From the NCBI RefSeq assembly GCF_002738225.1, contig NZ_PEBQ01000030.1, positions 90,829-154,828 on the forward strand: DNA of 64,000 bases, written 5' to 3'. Positions 48,682 to 58,832 of the stretch are shown piece after piece. Each line of letters starts with the position of its first letter. Within the stretch, counting starts at the first letter, position 1. The notes under the pieces were generated by a model. That model did no database searches. It had not been told where the DNA came from and saw only the letters and a program-made list of their open reading frames with translations. The DNA comes from Acetobacter pomorum (lineage in GTDB: Bacteria; Pseudomonadota; Alphaproteobacteria; Acetobacterales; Acetobacteraceae). The position numbers and the translations under genes were made by a program.

Positions 48682-48802
48682 TTATAGTGCTCCTGCATGA
48701 TGGAAAGGGTGCGTTTTTTCTAGCATGGGCCGTGGCTCCTTTGTCACGCAGGTCGTATGCTGCCAAAAGCAGCCGTGCAGCGTATTTGAGGTTGGGGGAG
48801 AT

Positions 48803-51172
48803 GTGGCCACAGGTAAATCCACAATAGGCAGATATGTGTGCGGAATATTTGCCGCCTGTTTGCTCCAGCCTATAGTGCCAGCTTTAGCGGGTGAAGATGG
48901 TCTGCACGCTATTCCTGTTCCTGCTGTGCAGGAAGAATCGCTGGATGGTCAGCAAGGGGCATCTCTTTTTCTGCCAATTGGGGCAGAGGTCGCCCTTGCA
49001 GCTTTTTGGTCTGGTTCTGATCTGCTAATTGTGGCGGATCGTCCTGTAGTTTCTCTTGCACAAAATTTTACAGGGCAGGGCATATTTGCAGATGCAGATG
49101 TTACTGTTTTGGAAAACGCGACTGTCTTGCGTCTTCACGTCCCCTCTCATCCGCATATTGCTTTAAGCAAAAAACTGGATGGTTGGGTGTTGGTCCAGCT
49201 TCTCAAAAGCGATACCGGCAGCGTAAGAGCGGCACCTGCTGCTGTGATGATGCCAGAAACTGTTCTGTTTCCGCAAAAACAGTCTGGTCATGTTATTTCG
49301 TTTCCAGATCCAGCAACTGGTGCGCGTTTACTGATTGTGCCGTCTGTCATGGAAACCGGATACCGTTCTCCCTTTCGGGCGGTAGGGTATGGTGTACGTG
49401 CATCCTTTCAAGGCATGGTGGTGGCAGCAGATTCATCACAAATCAGATTGGATGTTGCCGCAGATAAAGGTGTGTTCCTTTCAGCTTTGGGGTTTGATGC
49501 CTTGCCTGTAGGGCTGGGAACGGCAGAAACAGCACCCGTAGAAGATGGGCTGGACTGGTTCTGGCTTGGGTTACATTCTGCATCAGATGCCATTTTGCAA
49601 AAAGACTGGTTGCAGGCAAAGATGGATGCTGAAAAAGCACCTCCCGCTTTGCGTTGGCCAGCACAGGTTGCCGCAGCGCGTGCGGCTTTTACGGTGGGCC
49701 ATCCAGAAGATGCATGGCGTTTTGTAAAAAATATGCCCCAGCGTGCAGAACCGGGAGGCCCTCCCGCAGGGGTGCTCTTTCTACGGGCCTGTGCGGCCTT
49801 GTTAAGCCACGATATACGAGCCGCATCATCTGTTCTGGAGCAAATGGATGGCGCCCCCCCGGAACTGGAACTCTGGCATGGGTTGTATCTGATGTTCAGT
49901 GGAGGCAACAGCAAAGATGCTTCTATCCTGCTTGCGCGTCATTATGAACAAATCCTGCATTATCCAGAACCTTTGCGTGACCTCCTGCTTCCGCAGGTTA
50001 CAGATTACATTGCACGTTATGGCGTAAATGAAGCGGCTCAAGTTCTGGAACCCTTGCCGAGTGATGGCGCGTACGATCTTGCGCGTGCGCAAATGCAGGA
50101 CCGTGAAGGAAACACGGAAACTGCCCGGATCACGCTGGAAAATCTGACAGCAGCGGCAGATCCGGAAAAAGCTGCCTATGCGCGGGCAGATCTGGTGAAT
50201 TTTCTACTGCGGCATGATCAGATTGATGCAGGTATGGCTGCAGAGAGTTTTCAAAATCTTCTTGAGGGCAAGGAAGGTGTTGGCAAACTTGCGCTTTCTG
50301 CGCGTGTTTATACAAGCTTTTTATTATCTGCAGCCCTTGTGCGGTGTGGCCGGGTGCGTCAGGCGTTAGCCGTGCTGGATGGGCTTTCGGCTTCTGCCCA
50401 AACGCCACAAGACAAGCTGGAGGGAGTAAGGCGTCAGGCGTTGTATGCGCTGGCTTTTAATACTTTGCCCTCTGGCAAATTTGTTACAGGAGAAGACGGT
50501 ACCTTGTCTGCTGCACAAAGGGTGCATATTCTGCACAGCCAATTGCCTTTGCTGGAGGAGAATACGGCAAAGGCAAAACTGCTAACGGGGTATGGTAGCC
50601 TGCTTATGCAGGCAGGGCAGGCGGATGCTGCAGTTATGGTGTTCAAACAGGCTGTTGTGCTTACAGCAGACCCAGTGGCACGGGCAGAAATACAGGAACA
50701 GATTGTTCAGGCTGCTTTTAGGGCTGGTAATGTGAATGCAGCCATGGAAGCCTTGGAACAAGGCACTGTTCCGAGTTTACCAGAAGATATGGCTGCACGC
50801 CGCCATTATGATGAAGCCCATCTGGCCCTTATCAAAGGGGATAGGGCAGGTGCTTTGGCCCTGCTGGCCGATGATGAATCTGATACAGGTTTGGAATTGC
50901 GAGGCCAATTGTGTGAACAGGGCCAACAATGGGCAGATGCTGTGCAGGTGGTGGGGCGGCTTGCTAGTCGTGCCCTGCCAGAAAGAGGCCCTTTAACAGA
51001 ACGGCAACAGGAGCTGGGTTTGGAACTTGCCTCCGATTCTGCTGCGGCACACGATGCAGATACTTTACAGCGCCTTAAGGCGTGGTTGGCGGGGCGAACC
51101 TTGGGTAAAGAGCGTGATCGCCAGTTTGACATGCTTGTGAAACAAACTGTGCATTCTTCGGCAGAGCATTGA
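48803..51172 (+). CDS. Large exported protein with TPR-like C-terminal half
   Basis: From GTG 48803 (GGGGGAG just upstream) the product is 789 residues. It begins with a signal peptide (IGRYVCGIFAACLLQPIVPA then LAGEDG), so it is exported. The frame extends to 48725, but that part is Cys-rich and looks non-coding. The C-terminal two-thirds is helical with TPR-like pairs (RAQMQDREGNTETARITLEN, LTGYGSLLMQAGQADAAVMV). I do not recognise a family. It is divergent from the LysR gene. A role in surface or envelope assembly is only a guess from the architecture. Confidence 0.65.
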   Translation: MATGKSTIGRYVCGIFAACLLQPIVPALAGEDGLHAIPVPAVQEESLDGQQGASLFLPIGAEVALAAFWSGSDLLIVADRPVVSLAQNFTGQGIFADADVTVLENATVLRLHVPSHPHIALSKKLDGWVLVQLLKSDTGSVRAAPAAVMMPETVLFPQKQSGHVISFPDPATGARLLIVPSVMETGYRSPFRAVGYGVRASFQGMVVAADSSQIRLDVAADKGVFLSALGFDALPVGLGTAETAPVEDGLDWFWLGLHSASDAILQKDWLQAKMDAEKAPPALRWPAQVAAARAAFTVGHPEDAWRFVKNMPQRAEPGGPPAGVLFLRACAALLSHDIRAASSVLEQMDGAPPELELWHGLYLMFSGGNSKDASILLARHYEQILHYPEPLRDLLLPQVTDYIARYGVNEAAQVLEPLPSDGAYDLARAQMQDREGNTETARITLENLTAAADPEKAAYARADLVNFLLRHDQIDAGMAAESFQNLLEGKEGVGKLALSARVYTSFLLSAALVRCGRVRQALAVLDGLSASAQTPQDKLEGVRRQALYALAFNTLPSGKFVTGEDGTLSAAQRVHILHSQLPLLEENTAKAKLLTGYGSLLMQAGQADAAVMVFKQAVVLTADPVARAEIQEQIVQAAFRAGNVNAAMEALEQGTVPSLPEDMAARRHYDEAHLALIKGDRAGALALLADDESDTGLELRGQLCEQGQQWADAVQVVGRLASRALPERGPLTERQQELGLELASDSAAAHDADTLQRLKAWLAGRTLGKERDRQFDMLVKQTVHSSAEH

Positions 51173-51256
51173 TTATTCTGCATTTTGCGCAAGTCTGTTT
51201 CTGAAAAATTTATGAAACACGTAAATAATGCTTGCAACGCAGGCGCAGTAGCCCTA

Positions 51257-51294
51257 CCAAGCGCGCTCTTGGCCCAAGGGGGCAATTTTTGCCC
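51257..51294 (+). promoter_or_regulatory. Two small hairpins in the speD leader
   Basis: CCAAG/CTTGG around CGCGCT (51257-51272) is followed by GGGC/GCCC around AATTTTT (51280-51294), 33 bp before the speD start. They could mark a regulated leader, but I recognise no known riboswitch class. Confidence 0.35.
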
Positions 51295-51326
51295 AACAGG
51301 CTGTCTACTGGTTTGGGGGTACGTCA

Positions 51327-51794
51327 ATGAACGCACTTGCTCAACTGGGGATGGTCTCGGAACACCCGAGCAATAACCAGGCATTTTCTGTTCCGGTCTC
51401 GTCTGCTGACGAAGAGCGAAAAGATTACTTCGTCGAAAAAAATGGCGAGAAGTTTGCAGGTACTCACCTGCTTGTCGATATGTGGGGCGCCACAAATCTG
51501 GATGATCCAGAAAAAATCGACGCAACACTGTGCGAAGCAGCGCGTGCTGCCGGGGCCACAATCCTGCACAGTCATTTCCATCATTTTTCCCCCAATGGGG
51601 GTGTTTCTGGCGTGGTGGTGCTGGCTGAAAGCCATATTTCCATTCACACATGGCCAGAACGCGACTTTGCTGCGGTGGACATCTTTATGTGTGGTGCGTG
51701 TGATCCACACCTGTCCATCCCTGTTATGCAGCGTCTTTTTCAGGCCAAACGGCTTGAAGTGGATGAAGAACGCCGCGGCCGCGTAGTTGCCTGA
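51327..51794 (+). CDS. speD: S-adenosylmethionine decarboxylase proenzyme
   Basis: SpeD makes the aminopropyl donor for spermidine synthesis. The 155-residue prokaryotic-type proenzyme cleaves itself between Glu101 and Ser102 in LAESHISIHTWPE, where Ser102 becomes the pyruvoyl group. FAGTHLLVDMWGATNLDDP and FMCGACDP are also family marks. An N-terminal extension of about 40 residues precedes the core. It lies just before speE. Confidence 0.95.
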   Translation: MNALAQLGMVSEHPSNNQAFSVPVSSADEERKDYFVEKNGEKFAGTHLLVDMWGATNLDDPEKIDATLCEAARAAGATILHSHFHHFSPNGGVSGVVVLAESHISIHTWPERDFAAVDIFMCGACDPHLSIPVMQRLFQAKRLEVDEERRGRVVA

Positions 51795-51905
51795 AGGCTG
51801 TTTTTCTTAAAGTTGTAAAACTCTGTTTGACGGTCGTGCTGATACAGTTCTGAAAAAGGGCGGTGTCAGCACGGCCCATCTGCGTATGTGGAAGATAAAG
51901 CTGGT

Positions 51906-52778
51906 ATGGCAGAAACATGGATTGAAGAAACCCTGTACGATAACTGGGGGCAGCGTTTCCGTGTGACAAAGGAGCTGGCACGCACGCGCAGCCCGTTTCA
52001 GGATATTGTTGTTTTTGAAAGTGACTCCCACGGTCGTGTGCTCATGCTGGATGGCGTGGTGCAGATTACCGAAAAGGATGAATTTGTTTATCAGGAAATG
52101 CTGACGCATGTTCCGCTGTTTATCCACCCCAACCCCAAAAAAGTGCTGATTATTGGCGCGGGCGATGGTGGTGTTCTGCGCCGTGTTCTGGAACATCCCG
52201 GTATCGAAAAAGCCGTGATGGTGGAAATTGATGGTGCTGTAATAGAACTTTCAAAGCAGCACCTGCCTTCCATCGCTGGGGATGCATGGAATAATCCACG
52301 GGCAGAAGTGATTGTGGGGGACGGAATAGATTACGTTGCCCGTGCAGATGATGCCACGTTTGATGTGATTATTGTGGATAGCACAGACCCGATAGGCGTT
52401 GGAGAAGTGCTGTTTACAGATTCGTTTTACGAACACTGTGCGCGTATCCTGACAGCTGAAGGGCTGATTGTGAACCAGTGCGGCGTGCCGTTTATGCAGG
52501 CAGATGAACTGTATGAAACCAGTGTGCGGCGCGCAAAGTTCTTTCCGCATGTGTCTGCCTATGTGGCCGCTGTGCCAACTTATGTTGGCGGGTTTATGAC
52601 ACTGGGCATTGCCAGTAAGGGCTGTAACCTACAGGCACAGGACGTGGAGAAAGTGCGCACGCGTGCGCAGGATGCCGGTATTTTGGGGGAAACCCAATAC
52701 TGGACGCCAGAAATCCACGTAGGGTCTTTTAATCTACCACCATATATTGCCAAACATCTGCCCAAGATTGCGGGGTAA
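51906..52778 (+). CDS. speE: Spermidine synthase (polyamine aminopropyltransferase)
   Basis: SpeE transfers the aminopropyl group to putrescine. The 290-residue protein has the Rossmann-type motif VLIIGAGDGGVLRRVLEHPG, VMVEIDGAVIELSKQHLPSI and the catalytic-region VIIVDSTDPIGVGEVLFTDS. ATG 51906 (MAETWIEETL) is the typical start; the frame also extends to GTG 51888. It pairs with speD for spermidine production. Confidence 0.95.
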   Translation: MAETWIEETLYDNWGQRFRVTKELARTRSPFQDIVVFESDSHGRVLMLDGVVQITEKDEFVYQEMLTHVPLFIHPNPKKVLIIGAGDGGVLRRVLEHPGIEKAVMVEIDGAVIELSKQHLPSIAGDAWNNPRAEVIVGDGIDYVARADDATFDVIIVDSTDPIGVGEVLFTDSFYEHCARILTAEGLIVNQCGVPFMQADELYETSVRRAKFFPHVSAYVAAVPTYVGGFMTLGIASKGCNLQAQDVEKVRTRAQDAGILGETQYWTPEIHVGSFNLPPYIAKHLPKIAG

Positions 52779-52829
52779 TGATCGCACCGGGAACCGTGAT
52801 TGACTTGCAAGCGAAATGATGTCACGGTT

Positions 52830-52990
52830 CCTCAACGCAGAGGGAGAGACTGGTTCAGCCAGCGCCGAAGGAGCAACCGCCCCGGAAACTCTCAGGCAGA
52901 AGGACCCTGCGTTTTAAAACTTCTGGAGAGAGGTGCAATCGCACCCGCCGACGGGATAGCGATCTCAGGCAAAAGCACAGAAGGGGCAGC
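52830..52990 (+). promoter_or_regulatory. Tandem glycine riboswitch upstream of gcvT
   Basis: Two gcvT-class aptamers lie in series. The first (about 52834-52912) contains GGGAGAGAC, CGCCGAAGGAGCAA and CTCAGGCAGAAGGACC. The second (about 52918-52985) contains TGGAGAGAGG, CGCCGACGGGA and CTCAGGCAAAAGCACAG. The GCCGAAGG and CTCAGGCA elements are diagnostic. Glycine binding is expected to turn on gcvTHP. A hairpin follows at about 52991-53004 (GGATT/AATCC) and may belong to the expression platform. Confidence 0.92.
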
Positions 52991-53075
52991 GGATTGTGTA
53001 ATCCGGAGCCTCGCATTGTGCTGATGTGTCTGTCAGATTGCTGTGGGTTCCGGCCTTTTTGGCAAGGCGGCGGGC

Positions 53076-54212
53076 ATGGGCACCGATACTCTCCTTCATA
53101 CTCCCCTCTATTCATTGCATGAAGAATCCGGCGGCAAGATGGTGCCGTTTGCGGGTTATGCCATGCCTTTGCAGTATGCAGATGGCATTATGGCCGAACA
53201 CCGGCATGTGCGTGAGCATGTTGGGCTGTTTGATGTCTCCCACATGGGGCAGGTGCTTCTACGCCCGCGTTCTGGTGATGTGGATGATGCGGCTTTGGCG
53301 CTGGAAAAACTGGTGCCAGCAGATATTGCTGCCCTTAAGCATGGCCGCCAGCGTTATACGCAGTTTACCAATGCCGCAGGTGGTATTCTGGATGATCTGA
53401 TGGTGGCGCGTCTGGAAGATGGGCTGCTGTTGGTTGTGAACGCTGCATGCAAGGAGGCAGATATTGCTCTGCTGCAATCTGAACTGGTAGCGGAGTGTGT
53501 GGTAGAACCGCAGGAAGATCGTGCTTTGCTCGCCCTACAGGGGCCAGAAGCAGAGCAGGTCTTGGCATTGTTTGCCGAAGATGTGCGCAAGATGGTGTTT
53601 ATGGATGTGCGCATATTGGATGTGGATGGTGCCCGCTGTGTTATTTCCCGTTCCGGTTATACGGGCGAAGATGGGTTTGAAATTTCCGTTTCCGCCAAGG
53701 ATGCAGATCGGGTTGCCCGTAAACTGCTGGAACAGCCCAATGTAAAGCTGATTGGCCTGGGTGCGCGTGACAGCCTGCGGCTTGAGGCTGGCCTGTGCCT
53801 GTATGGGGCGGATATTGATACTACCACAACGCCGGTTGAGGCCGCTCTTGAATGGTCTATTCAGAAGTCTCGCCGCAATGGTGGCAAGCGGGCGGGTGGT
53901 TTCCCCGGTGCTGATATTATTCTTGGCCAACTTGAAAATGGTGTAAGCCGCCGGCGTGTTGGGTTGCGGCCGGAGGGGCGTGCACCTGTGCGCCATGATG
54001 CGCCTTTATATGCAGATGCAGAATTTGGCACGCGTATCGGTAAGGTAACCTCTGGTGCATTTGGCCCCACAGTGGGTGGCCCTGTAGCCATGGGTTATGT
54101 GGCAACTGATGATACCCAAACAGGACACACCATTTTTGCGGAATTGCGTGGGCGCCCTGTGCCTTCTGTAATTAGCGCACTGCCTTTTGTGCCTGCGCAT
54201 TTCAAACGCTAG
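53076..54212 (+). CDS. gcvT: Aminomethyltransferase (glycine cleavage T protein)
   Basis: GcvT transfers the methylene group from the lipoyl arm of H protein to tetrahydrofolate, releasing ammonia. The 378-residue protein from ATG 53076 has HEESGGKMVPFAGYAMPLQY, LFDVSHMGQVLL, and CVISRSGYTGEDGFEISVS, typical of the family. The frame extends to GTG 53043, but ATG 53076 gives the standard N-terminus. It is preceded by the tandem glycine riboswitch. Confidence 0.94.
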   Translation: MGTDTLLHTPLYSLHEESGGKMVPFAGYAMPLQYADGIMAEHRHVREHVGLFDVSHMGQVLLRPRSGDVDDAALALEKLVPADIAALKHGRQRYTQFTNAAGGILDDLMVARLEDGLLLVVNAACKEADIALLQSELVAECVVEPQEDRALLALQGPEAEQVLALFAEDVRKMVFMDVRILDVDGARCVISRSGYTGEDGFEISVSAKDADRVARKLLEQPNVKLIGLGARDSLRLEAGLCLYGADIDTTTTPVEAALEWSIQKSRRNGGKRAGGFPGADIILGQLENGVSRRRVGLRPEGRAPVRHDAPLYADAEFGTRIGKVTSGAFGPTVGGPVAMGYVATDDTQTGHTIFAELRGRPVPSVISALPFVPAHFKR

Positions 54213-54257
54213 GCCATTGACATACTCACTTTACACATAACTGGAGAAATTGAGAAA

Positions 54258-54623
54258 ATGACACTGTATTTCACAAAAGAACATGAGTGGCTGCGCGTTG
54301 AGGGTGAAACGGCAACTGTAGGCATTACGCGTCATGCTGCTGAAGAGTTGGGTGAACTGGTGTTTATTGAAGCTCGCCCATCCGGCACGAACGTAAAAGC
54401 TGGTGAAGCTATTGCTGTGGTGGAATCCGTTAAGGCGGCTTCGGATATTTATGCGCCGGTTGATGGTGAGATTTTGGAAAGCAATGCAGCGCTGGCAGAT
54501 GATCCAGCACGCGTAAGCTCTGACCCAGAAGGGGAAGGCTGGATTGTCAAATTCCGTGTTGCCAACCCGGATCAGCTTTCCGGGCTGATGGATGCTGCGG
54601 CGTATGCAGCTTTTGTAGGCTGA
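54258..54623 (+). CDS. gcvH: Glycine cleavage system H protein
   Basis: A 121-residue lipoyl carrier that shuttles the aminomethyl group between the P, T and L proteins. The lipoylation motif is [20 protein letters not shown] with Lys59. The N-terminal [20 protein letters not shown] is family-typical. It is the second gene of the riboswitch-controlled operon. Confidence 0.97.
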   Translation: MTLYFTKEHEWLRVEGETATVGITRHAAEELGELVFIEARPSGTNVKAGEAIAVVESVKAASDIYAPVDGEILESNAALADDPARVSSDPEGEGWIVKFRVANPDQLSGLMDAAAYAAFVG

Positions 54624-54685
54624 TTTCTGCCTGATTGGAAAAATTGGCCTGTCCTAGACAGGCCTTGCCCAGGAAAAATTTCTAC

Positions 54686-57604
54686 ATGTTCTCCCTTGCT
54701 CCCGGTTCGGATGCACGTTCCGAACAGAGTATTGAAGCTCTTCCCGCTTTTGCCGCCTTGAAAGCTGAAGGCGCGGCGTTTGCCACACGTCATATTGGCC
54801 CAACAGCAGCAGAACAGGCTGAAATGCTGCGTGTTGTTGGCGCGGCCTCTTTGGATGATCTGATAGATCAGACACTCCCGGCTTCCATTCGGGCGCATAA
54901 GCCTTTGGGAATTGGTGCGGGTTGGACGGAAACTCAGGTGCTGGCGCGTCTGCGTGAACTGGCCAACCAGAATCAGGTCATGACATCCCTGATCGGGCAA
55001 GGGTATTACGGCACAGTACTGCCGGCTGTTATCCAGCGGAATATTCTGGAAAACCCGGCATGGTACACGGCTTATACGCCGTATCAACCAGAAATCAGTC
55101 AGGGCCGTCTGGAAGCTTTGCTGAATTTCCAGACCATGATTACAGAACTGACGCAGCTGGATATTGCCAACGCGTCTCTGCTGGATGAGGCAACGGCAGC
55201 AGCCGAGGCCATGGCACTGGCGCGCCGGGTTGCAACGTCCAAATCAAACGTGTTTTTTGTAGATGCAGACTGTCTTCCGCAGACAATTGCTGTGCTGAAA
55301 ACTCGTGCTGAACCTATGGGTATTACGCTCCAGATTGGTCAGCCTGAAACGGATATGGATGCCCAAAACGTATTTGGGGCCATTTTCCAGTATCCCGGCA
55401 CATCAGGTCAGATTACAAACCCGCAAAAGCAGATCGAAAACCTGCATGGAGCCGGGGCTATTGCCGTTATGGCGGCAGACCCGCTGGCTTTGGTGCTCCT
55501 TGCGGCACCGGGTGATCTGGGGGCGGATATTGCCATTGGCTCTACGCAACGTTTTGGTATTCCCATGGGTTTTGGTGGGCCGCATGCCGCATATATGGCT
55601 GTGCGTGATGCCTATAAACGCAGCATGCCGGGGCGTCTGGTTGGGGTTTCGGTCGATAGTGCTGGGCGTCCGGCCTATCGCTTGGCGCTGCAAACCCGCG
55701 AACAGCATATTCGGCGTGAAAAAGCGACATCCAACATCTGCACAGCACAGGTGTTGTTGGCAGTTATTGCAGGCATGTATGCCGTTTATCATGGTCCGGA
55801 AGGGTTAAAGGCAATTGCACGGCGCATTCATGCTCTGGCTGCCACGTTGGCTGCTGGCCTGCGCGCATTGGGTGTAACGGTTGAAACAAGCGCGTTTTTT
55901 GACACACTTACAGTAAATGTAGGTGAAGGTACGCCTGATTTGCTGGAGCGCGCACGTTCTGCGGGCATGAATCTGCGGGATGCGGGAGATGGCCGTATTG
56001 GCATGAGTCTGGATGAGACCAGCACCCCGGAAACCGTTTATGCTGTATGGTCCGTTTTTTGTGCCGAGCATGGGCATGTAGAAAAAATGGCACAGGCGCT
56101 TTTGCCAGCCTCTGCAGCCTTGCCAGATGATTTGCGTCGACAGTCTGGCTTTATGGCACAGCCTGTGTTCCGCTCCTGTAGTTCAGAAACGGATATGCTG
56201 CGTTATCTGCGGCGCTTGTCCGATAAAGATCTGGCGCTGGATCGTACCATGATTCCGCTGGGTTCTTGCACCATGAAGCTGAACGCCACAGTGGAAATGC
56301 TGCCTATTACGTGGTCTGGCTTTTGTGACATCCACCCATTTGCACCGGCAGATCAGGCAAAAGGTTATCAGGTTCTTTTACAGGATCTGGAAAAGTGGCT
56401 GTGTGCCATTAGCGGTTATGATGCCGTTTCTTTCCAGCCCAATTCTGGCGCACAGGGCGAATATGCAGGCTTGCTTGTTATTCGTGCGTATCATCAGGCC
56501 CGTGGGGAAGGACATCGGACAGTTTGCCTGATTCCAGCTTCTGCTCACGGCACCAATCCGGCTTCAGCCCAGATGGCGGGCATGAAAGTAGTGGTTGTAA
56601 AGTGTGATGCCGGCGGGAACATTGATCTGGAAGACATGCGCGAGAAAATAAAGGCGCATGCAAATGATCTGGCTGCTGTGATGATTACCTATCCTTCCAC
56701 GCATGGTGTGTTTGAAGAAAACATGCGTGAAATCTGTGATCTGGTGCATGATGCTGGTGGGCAGGTATATGTGGATGGCGCCAATATGAACGCGCAGGTG
56801 GGGTTGGCCCGCCCGGCTGATTATGGCGGGGATGTTAGCCACTTTAACCTGCATAAAACTTTCTGCATCCCGCATGGTGGCGGTGGGCCGGGTATGGGGC
56901 CAATTGGTGTGCGGGCGCATCTGGCACCTTACTTGCCCGGAAACCCCGCAGATGCCGCGGTTTCCATGGCTGTAAGTGCAGCGCCTTTTGGGTCTGCTTC
57001 TATTCTGCCAATCTCATGGGCTTATATTCGCCTTATGGGGGATGAAGGGCTGAAACAGGCAACGCAAGTTGCTATTTTGAACGCCAATTACATTGTAAGC
57101 CGCCTGAAAGACGCTTATCCAGTGCTTTATCAGGGCGCGCAGGGGCGTGTTGCGCATGAATGTATTCTGGATTTGCGGCCTATTAAAAATGCAACAGGCG
57201 TAACTGTGGATGATATGTCCAAGCGCTTGATTGATTATGGCTTTCATGCCCCAACGGTCAGCTTTCCGGTTGCGGGTACATTCATGATTGAGCCAACCGA
57301 ATCTGAAGGGAAAGGGGAGCTAGATCGTTTTTGTGATGCCATGCTTGCCATTCGTGAGGAAGTCAGGACGGTAGAAAGCGGTCAGGTTACAGCGGAAGAT
57401 GCAGTATTACGGCATGCTCCCCATACGGGTCTTGCGCTGACAGTTACTGAATGGACGCATCCTTATACACGCCAGGAAGCATGTTTCCCTGGTAATGTGC
57501 AGCCATCCATCAAATACTGGCCCCCAGTTGGTCGTATTGATAACGTATATGGTGACAGAAATCTGGTGTGTTCTTGCCCGGATATTTCTGAATGGATGGA
57601 ATAA
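54686..57604 (+). CDS. gcvP: Glycine dehydrogenase (decarboxylating), P protein
   Basis: GcvP decarboxylates glycine with pyridoxal phosphate and loads the aminomethyl group onto GcvH. The 972-residue single-chain form (both homologous halves fused) starts at ATG 54686, with AGGAAAA upstream. The N-terminal half has [17 protein letters not shown] and the C-terminal half has [20 protein letters not shown], where Lys724 should bind the cofactor. Domain order and length are standard. Confidence 0.96.
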   Translation: MFSLAPGSDARSEQSIEALPAFAALKAEGAAFATRHIGPTAAEQAEMLRVVGAASLDDLIDQTLPASIRAHKPLGIGAGWTETQVLARLRELANQNQVMTSLIGQGYYGTVLPAVIQRNILENPAWYTAYTPYQPEISQGRLEALLNFQTMITELTQLDIANASLLDEATAAAEAMALARRVATSKSNVFFVDADCLPQTIAVLKTRAEPMGITLQIGQPETDMDAQNVFGAIFQYPGTSGQITNPQKQIENLHGAGAIAVMAADPLALVLLAAPGDLGADIAIGSTQRFGIPMGFGGPHAAYMAVRDAYKRSMPGRLVGVSVDSAGRPAYRLALQTREQHIRREKATSNICTAQVLLAVIAGMYAVYHGPEGLKAIARRIHALAATLAAGLRALGVTVETSAFFDTLTVNVGEGTPDLLERARSAGMNLRDAGDGRIGMSLDETSTPETVYAVWSVFCAEHGHVEKMAQALLPASAALPDDLRRQSGFMAQPVFRSCSSETDMLRYLRRLSDKDLALDRTMIPLGSCTMKLNATVEMLPITWSGFCDIHPFAPADQAKGYQVLLQDLEKWLCAISGYDAVSFQPNSGAQGEYAGLLVIRAYHQARGEGHRTVCLIPASAHGTNPASAQMAGMKVVVVKCDAGGNIDLEDMREKIKAHANDLAAVMITYPSTHGVFEENMREICDLVHDAGGQVYVDGANMNAQVGLARPADYGGDVSHFNLHKTFCIPHGGGGPGMGPIGVRAHLAPYLPGNPADAAVSMAVSAAPFGSASILPISWAYIRLMGDEGLKQATQVAILNANYIVSRLKDAYPVLYQGAQGRVAHECILDLRPIKNATGVTVDDMSKRLIDYGFHAPTVSFPVAGTFMIEPTESEGKGELDRFCDAMLAIREEVRTVESGQVTAEDAVLRHAPHTGLALTVTEWTHPYTRQEACFPGNVQPSIKYWPPVGRIDNVYGDRNLVCSCPDISEWME

Positions 57605-57636
57605 GTTTCTAGCATCCTGTTGCTGACACAAAAAAA

Positions 57637-57668
57637 GGGCGACCTATTGAATGAGGTCGCCCTTTTTT
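57637..57668 (+). terminator. Rho-independent terminator after gcvP
   Basis: GGGCGACCT and AGGTCGCCC form a 9-bp stem around an 8-nt loop, flanked by A-run and T-run, closing the gcv operon. Confidence 0.9.
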
Positions 57669-57709
57669 GTGTCTTGATATGAAAACGCATGTTGACAGAG
57701 TTAGCAATA

Positions 57710-57741
57710 AAAACGCCCGACAAAGCCGGGCGTTAAAAAAA
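57710..57741 (-). terminator. Rho-independent terminator of the CHAP gene
   Basis: AACGCCCG and CGGGCGTT pair around ACAAAGC. The A-runs on both sides give a T-run on the minus strand, after the converging gene that ends at 57771. Confidence 0.75.
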
Positions 57742-57770
57742 TGCTTTCACCAAAAAATGGAAAGCGCGTT

Positions 57771-58514
57771 TTAGTTGTTATCATCAAACGCAATATTGGG
57801 ATCTTCCTGCCCAGCAGAAATCTGGCGAGGTGTTGCCGGAGCCTGCGCCAACTGTGTGGCTGTGCCTTTTTTGGCCCATGCAGTCATAACTTCTTGCTGC
57901 ATGTTTCGTTCTGCACCGGGGTGACGCGCATAAATAAAGCCATAGGTAGGATAGATAGAGCCAAAACCACCAGAATGGTTATTGAGCGCTACACGAACGG
58001 CTGACCAGTCATTGTTTGGGGAAACATCAATCACAGCCACGTTGCGGCTAATGCCTGCCTGTGCCCAGTGTGACTGGTCGATCATAATGGTGCGGCTATC
58101 CACAACATTGCGTACAACGGCCACATGGCCCAAAGGCATCCGGCGTGTTGCACGGAAGTTCAGCACACTTCCTGCTTCGGGGGCATGGCCACGATCATAA
58201 ACGCCGCTTGCATTGTGCCACCAATCACGCGCATTGCCGCGTAGCATAACTTCGGATGCAGACTTGGCATAGGCAACACATTGAATAACGTGGCCCCCGT
58301 GATAGCTGGAGCGATAGCGCCCCGCAGCAGGATGCCAACGCCCGCCTGCATATCGGCCTGCAGCATGCCCGGATGCAGAAAATACAATTTTATGCACTCC
58401 AGAATGCGTAGCATGATGAGTACGGGCAGAGGCGGAGGCAGCAAAGGCAGAAACGGACAGAAAAGATAGAACGGCCAGCTTCAGTTTGAGAATTCCGGAC
58501 CGTCCATGCCGCAT
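57771..58514 (-). CDS. Exported CHAP-domain hydrolase
   Basis: From ATG 58514 (AGGAAAGG upstream) the product is 247 residues. It begins with a signal peptide (ILKLKLAVLSFLSVSAFAAS). The CHAP domain has the catalytic Cys region GGHVIQCVAYAKSASEVMLR and the His region MPLGHVAVVRNVVDSRTIMI, followed by the polar residue of the triad. Such enzymes cut peptidoglycan peptides and could act in cell-wall remodelling. The C-terminal 50 residues are Gln/Ala-rich. Confidence 0.85.
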   Translation of the reverse strand: MRHGRSGILKLKLAVLSFLSVSAFAASASARTHHATHSGVHKIVFSASGHAAGRYAGGRWHPAAGRYRSSYHGGHVIQCVAYAKSASEVMLRGNARDWWHNASGVYDRGHAPEAGSVLNFRATRRMPLGHVAVVRNVVDSRTIMIDQSHWAQAGISRNVAVIDVSPNNDWSAVRVALNNHSGGFGSIYPTYGFIYARHPGAERNMQQEVMTAWAKKGTATQLAQAPATPRQISAGQEDPNIAFDDNN

Positions 58515-58832
58515 TGTGCTTACCTTTCCTGATCGCATTTGCCGTGAGTTGGGGTACTGCAATGTTCGGATTTAGGTATTAAACATCCATGCAGATCAGG
58601 CAAGCGTTGATTGCGCACCAAAATCGTTAAAGTTGCTCTTTGCTACATTAATGCCTGTTAAAAAAGAAAATTAGTATTTTAATCCTATTTGATGTCATGA
58701 ATTCGCCTAATTCCGTTTCATTCTGACTATCATTCAGGAAAAGAGAGAACATGCGCCAGTTGGTGATGATTCGAGGGCTTGTTGCATGAATGCCACGTTT
58801 TTCACATCACCCACTGGCGCATCGTAAGATTT
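58515..58832. other. Intergenic region containing an 18-bp inverted repeat
   Basis: An inverted repeat with one mismatch lies at 58751-58768 (ATGCGCCAGTTGGTGATG) and 58805-58822, with a 36-bp AT-rich loop. It might be a palindromic unit or a hairpin near the 3' end of the RidA gene (converging from the right). There is no ORF inside. The rest is AT-rich promoter-like DNA for the CHAP gene. Confidence 0.55.

Noticed and set aside
58751..58822. Insertion sequence
   Set aside because: There is no transposase frame between or near the arms and no visible target duplication; kept only as an inverted repeat.
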